NCBI RefSeq assembly: GCF_963662255.1
Contig: NW_026912179.1
Location: 154,001-218,000, forward strand
From: Cinclus cinclus
Taxonomy: Eukaryota; Chordata; Aves; Passeriformes; Cinclidae
DNA: 64,000 nt
Direction: 5' to 3'
The notes beneath the pieces were generated by a model. It worked only from the letters and a program-made list of their open reading frames with translations. It was not told the origin of the DNA and made no database searches. Position numbers and translations under genes: made by a program. This document shows, one piece after another, positions 60,207-64,000 of this stretch (position 1 is its first letter; the number at the start of each line of letters is the position of its first letter).

Positions 60207-63200
60207 AATAAAGCTTGTGGGTTGACAAAGAGCTGAAATCACTGGGGCTGGGGAAAAGGGGACTCCGAAATGGCTGAGGCTGAAATCACTGGGGCTGGCA
60301 TAGGAGCTGCAAGTGGCGCAGACTATGCCGATGGGACACTGAGACTGTAGGGTTGGGGTGCCGAATTCACTGGAGGCCTGGGCTATTGAGGGTGGGGCTG
60401 GCTACTGCGTCTGAGCATGGGACGGGCCGTGTAGGGCTGAAAGGGGCCCTTTAGGACTGCTTGCGCCTGAAGTCCCCCCCCCCCCCCCCCCCCCGTGCCG
60501 GCATGTTGCCACTGGGTGTGAGGGCCACCGTAGGGCTGCAGCCGGAAGCCAGTGTGTGTGTGTGTGTGTGTGTGTCTGGGAAATGCTAAGTGGGCCTGGC
60601 ATTGCCAGTGGGAACGGCATACAAAGCGTGCAGCTCAGTAAGGGACTGTGCGACGGAGGCAGAGACCACCGTGGGGCTGGCATAGTAGTACTGGACCTGG
60701 GATGGGGACTGTAGGGCTGGAGGTGAAATCATTCTGGGGTTGGGATACGCATGGTGGGGTGGACTTGGAGGCTCTAGGGCAGGGGCTGAAGCATTGCAGA
60801 GCTGGAGCCAAGACGGGGAGGGTGCCCTTGGAAGCTGCAGAAGATTCTGCTGGCAGAGATGTGGCAAGCCGTGGCTGGAGCTGGAACAGAAGAGCTGGCA
60901 GTGAAATAAAGCTTGTGGGTTGACAAAGAGCTGAAATCACTGGGGCTGGGGAAAAGGGGACTCCGAAATGGCTGAGGCTGAAATCACTGGGGCTGGCATA
61001 GGAGCTGCAAGTGGCGCAGACTATGCCGATGGGATACTGAGACTGTAGGGTTGGGGTGCCGAATTCACTGGAGGCCTGGGCTATTGAGGGTGGGGCTGGC
61101 TACTGCGTCTGAGCATGGGACGGGCCGTGTAGGGCTGAAAGGGGCCCTTTAGGACTGCTTGCGCCTGAAGTCCCCCCCCCCCCCCGTGCCGGCATGTTGC
61201 CACTGGGTGTGAGGGCCACCGTAGGGCTGCAGCCGGAAGCCAGTGTGTGTGTGTGTGTGTGTGTGTGTGTCTGGGAAATGCTAAGTGGGCCTGGCATTGC
61301 CAGTGGGAACGGCATACAAAGCGTGCAGCTCAGTAAGGGACTGTGCGACGGAGGCAGAGACCACCGTGGGGCTGGCATAGTAGTACTGGACCTGGGATGG
61401 GGACTGTAGGGCTGGAGGTGAAATCATTCTGGGGTTGGGATACGCATGGTGGGGTGGACTTGGAGGCTCTAGGGCAGGGGCTGAAGCGTTGCAGAGCTGG
61501 AGCCAAGACAGGGAGGGTGCCCTTGGAAGCTGCAGAAGATTCTGCTGGCAGAGATGTGGCAAGCCGTGGCTGGAGCTGGAACAGAAGAGCTGGCAGTGAA
61601 ATAAAGCTTGTGGGTTGACAAAGAGCTGAAATCACTGGGGCTGGGGAAAAGGGGACTCCGAAATGGCTGAGGCTGAAATCACTGGGGCTGGCATAGGAGC
61701 TGCAAGTGGCGCAGACTATGCCGATGGGACACTGAGACTGTAGGGTTGGGGTGCCGAATTCACTGGAGGCCTGGGCTATTGAGGGTGGGGCTGGCTACTG
61801 CGTCTGAGCATGGGACGGGCCGTGTAGGGCTGAAAGGGGCCCTTTAGGACTGCTTGCGCCTGAAGTCCCCCCCCCCCCGTGCCGGCATGTTGCCACTGGG
61901 TGTGAGGGCCACCGTAGGGCTGCAGCCGGAAGCCTGTGTGTGTGTGTGTGTGTGTGTGTCTGGGAAATGCTAAGTGGGCCTGGCATTGCTAGTGGGAACG
62001 GCATACAAAGCGTGCAGCTCAGTAAGGGACTGTGCGACGGAGGCAGAGACCACCGTGGGGCTGGCATAGTAGTACTGGACCTGGGATGGGGACTGTAGGG
62101 CTGGAGGTGAAATCATTCTGGGGTTGGGATACGCATGGTGGGGTGGACTTGGAGGCTCTAGGGCAGGGGCTGAAGCATTGCAGAGCTGGAGCCAAGACGG
62201 GGAGGGTGCCCTTGGAAGCTGCAGAAGATTCTGCTGGCAGAGATGTGGCAAGCCGTGGCTGGAGCTGGAACAGAAGAGCTGGCAGTGAAATAAAGCTTGT
62301 GGGTTGACAAAGAGCTGAAATCACTGGGGCTGGGGAAAAGGGGACTCCGAAATGGCTGAGGCTGAAATCACTGGGGCTGGCATAGGAGCTGCAAGTGGCG
62401 CAGACTATGCCGATGGGATACTGAGACTGTAGGGTTGGGGTGCCGAATTCACTGGAGGCCTGGGCTATTGAGGGTGGGGCTGGCTACTGCGTCTGAGCAT
62501 GGGACGGGCCGTGTAGGGCTGAAAGGGGCCCTTTAGGACTGCTTGCGCCTGAAGTCCCCCCCCCCCCCCGTGCCGGCATGTTGCCACTGGGTGTGAGGGC
62601 CACCGTAGGGCTGCAGCCGGAAGCCAGTGTGTGTGTGTGTGTGTGTGTGTGTGTCTGGGAAATGCTAAGTGGGCCTGGCATTGCCAGTGGGAACGGCATA
62701 CAAAGCGTGCAGCTCAGTAAGGGACTGTGCGACGGAGGCAGAGACCACCGTGGGGCTGGCATAGTAGTACTGGACCTGGGATGGGGACTGTAGGGCTGGA
62801 GGTGAAATCATTCTGGGGTTGGGATACGCATGGTGGGGTGGACTTGGAGGCTCTAGGGCAGGGGCTGAAGCGTTGCAGAGCTGGAGCCAAGACGGGGAGG
62901 GTGCCCTTGGAAGCTGCAGAAGATTCTGCTGGCAGAGATGTGGCAAGCCGTGGCTGGAGCTGGAACAGAAGAGCTGGCAGTGAAATAAAGCTTGTGGGTT
63001 GACAAAGAGCTGAAATCACTGGGGCTGGGGAAAAGGGGACTCCGAAATGGCTGAGGCTGAAATCACTGGGGCTGGCATAGGAGCTGCAAGTGGCGCAGAC
63101 TATGCCGATGGGATACTGAGACTGTAGGGTTGGGGTGCCGAATTCACTGGAGGCCTGGGCTATTGAGGGTGGGGCTGGCTACTGCGTCTGAGCATGGGAC

Positions 63201-64000
63201 GGGCCGTGTAGGGCTGAAAGGGGCCCTTTAGGACTGCTTGCGCCTGAAGTCCCCCCCCCCCCCCCCCCCCGTGCCGGCATGTTGCCACTGGGTGTGAGGG
63301 CCACCGTAGGGCTGCAGCCGGAAGCCAGTGTGTGTGTGTGTGTGTGTGTCTGGGAAATGCTAAGTGGGCCTGGCATTGCCAGTGGGAACGGCATACAAAG
63401 CGTGCAGCTCAGTAAGGGACTGTGCGACGGAGGCAGAGACCACTGTGGGGCTGGCATAGTAGTACTGGACCTGGGATGGGGACTGTAGGGCTGGAGGTGA
63501 AATCATTCTGGGGTTGGGATACGCATGGTGGGGTGGACTTGGAGGCTCTAGGGCAGGGGCTGAAGCGTTGCAGAGCTGGAGCCAAGACGGGGAGGGTGCC
63601 CTTGGAAGCTGCAGAAGATTCTGCTGGCAGAGATGTGGCAAGCCGTGGCTGGAGCTGGAACAGAAGAGCTGGCAGTGAAATAAAGCTTGTGGGTTGACAA
63701 AGAGCTGAAATCACTGGGGCTGGGGAAAAGGGGACTCCGAAATGGCTGAGGCTGAAATCACTGGGGCTGGCATAGGAGCTGCAAGTGGCGCAGACTATGC
63801 CGATGGGATACTGAGACTGTAGGGTTGGGGTGCCGAATTCACTGGAGGCCTGGGCTATTGAGGGTGGGGCTGGCTACTGCGTCTGAGCATGGGACGGGCC
63901 GTGTAGGGCTGAAAGGGGCCCTTTAGGACTGCTTGCGCCTGAAGTCCCCCCCCCCCCCGTGCCGGCATGTTGCCACTGGGTGTGAGGGCCACCGTAGGGC
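60207..64000 (+). repeat. 0.69 kb repeat array, at least 5 copies
   Basis: Copies start at 60207, 60905, 61600, 62289 and 62984, and a sixth from 63679 is cut by the window end. Copy 1 is a hybrid: the long poly-C and TTGCCAG typical of a first (class B) copy on its left, GCATTG and GACGGGG typical of class A on its right. Copies 2-5 then run class B, class A, ordinary, ACCACTGTGG. Confidence 0.95.

Larger units (their letters stand above)
1..64000. repeat. Two-tier macrosatellite, seven units
   Basis: The whole window is a head-to-tail tandem array. Complete units are 9069, 8345, 11088, 9049 and 12509 bp (units 2 to 6); unit 1 lacks its first 41 bases and unit 7 is cut by the window end. 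Length differences come almost wholly from the number of 0.69 kb repeats, with a small part from a 21-bp minisatellite. Cores differ from each other at only a few bases in 2.5 kb, which points to recent amplification or continuing homogenisation. Neither edge of the macrosatellite is in the window, so total copy number and flanking single-copy sequence are unknown. No interspersed repeat was recognised inside any unit. Confidence 0.97.
57681..64000 (+). repeat. Macrosatellite unit 7 (3' cut by window)
   Basis: The core is complete and of the common type, without the unit 5/6 changes. The array is cut in its sixth repeat. Confidence 0.95.

Noticed and set aside
1..64000. Transposon or endogenous retrovirus as the repeat unit
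   Set aside because: No terminal repeats, target-site duplication, reverse transcriptase or transposase frame is visible. The unit contains gene exons with introns.
1..64000. Known promoter-bearing macrosatellites such as D4Z4 (DUX4), or ribosomal DNA
   Set aside because: No homeobox frame and no rRNA-like sequence is present, and the coding match is to COMMD4.
1..64000. Assembly artefact from repeated stitching of one unit
   Set aside because: Units have different repeat counts, private and shared base changes, and distinct minisatellite lengths, which copying of one contig would not produce. Exact copy numbers still depend on the assembly.

Overview
This is vertebrate (probably amniote) nuclear DNA, made entirely of one two-tier tandem repeat, a macrosatellite. 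No bacterial or viral gene, no rRNA or tRNA, and no recognisable transposon was seen. Evidence for a vertebrate nuclear genome is a spliced fragment matching the conserved gene COMMD4, a CpG island with CCAAT, GC and TATA boxes, consensus GT/AG splice sites, AATAAA signals and (GT)n runs. The species cannot be named from the sequence. The human COMMD4 comparison is from memory and should be rechecked by alignment.

Layout. Seven head-to-tail units lie at 1-7620 (missing its first 41 bases), 7621-16689, 16690-25034, 25035-36122, 36123-45171, 45172-57680 and 57681-64000 (cut by the window end). Each unit has a nearly invariant 2.5 kb core followed by an array of 689-701 bp repeats. Read left to right, a core holds: (a) on the minus strand, the first three coding exons of COMMD4, with no start codon and a damaged first splice donor; (b) a GC-rich bidirectional promoter; (c) a TATA box firing to the right into a 5' leader made of a 21-bp GC minisatellite, a 7-codon ATG frame and a good splice donor; (d) an AT-rich intron-like tract, a candidate second exon and a diverged relic of the array repeat. 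The array then carries 7, 9, 8, 12, 9, 14 and at least 5 complete repeats in units 1 to 7, and always ends at the same base before the next core.

How it may work (inference). No intact protein-coding gene is supported. Each array lies between a promoter on its left pointing in (the TATA side) and one on its right pointing in (the COMMD4 side of the next unit), so convergent transcription is possible. The plus strand has an AATAAA in every array repeat, 71 in all; no canonical one was seen on the minus strand within the arrays. Diagnostic base changes show that the arrays evolve by internal duplication, deletion and crossover between units, while the cores stay almost identical. Units 5 and 6 are the closest sister cores. 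Units 4 and 5 share their distal array ends, so unit 5 looks like a crossover product.
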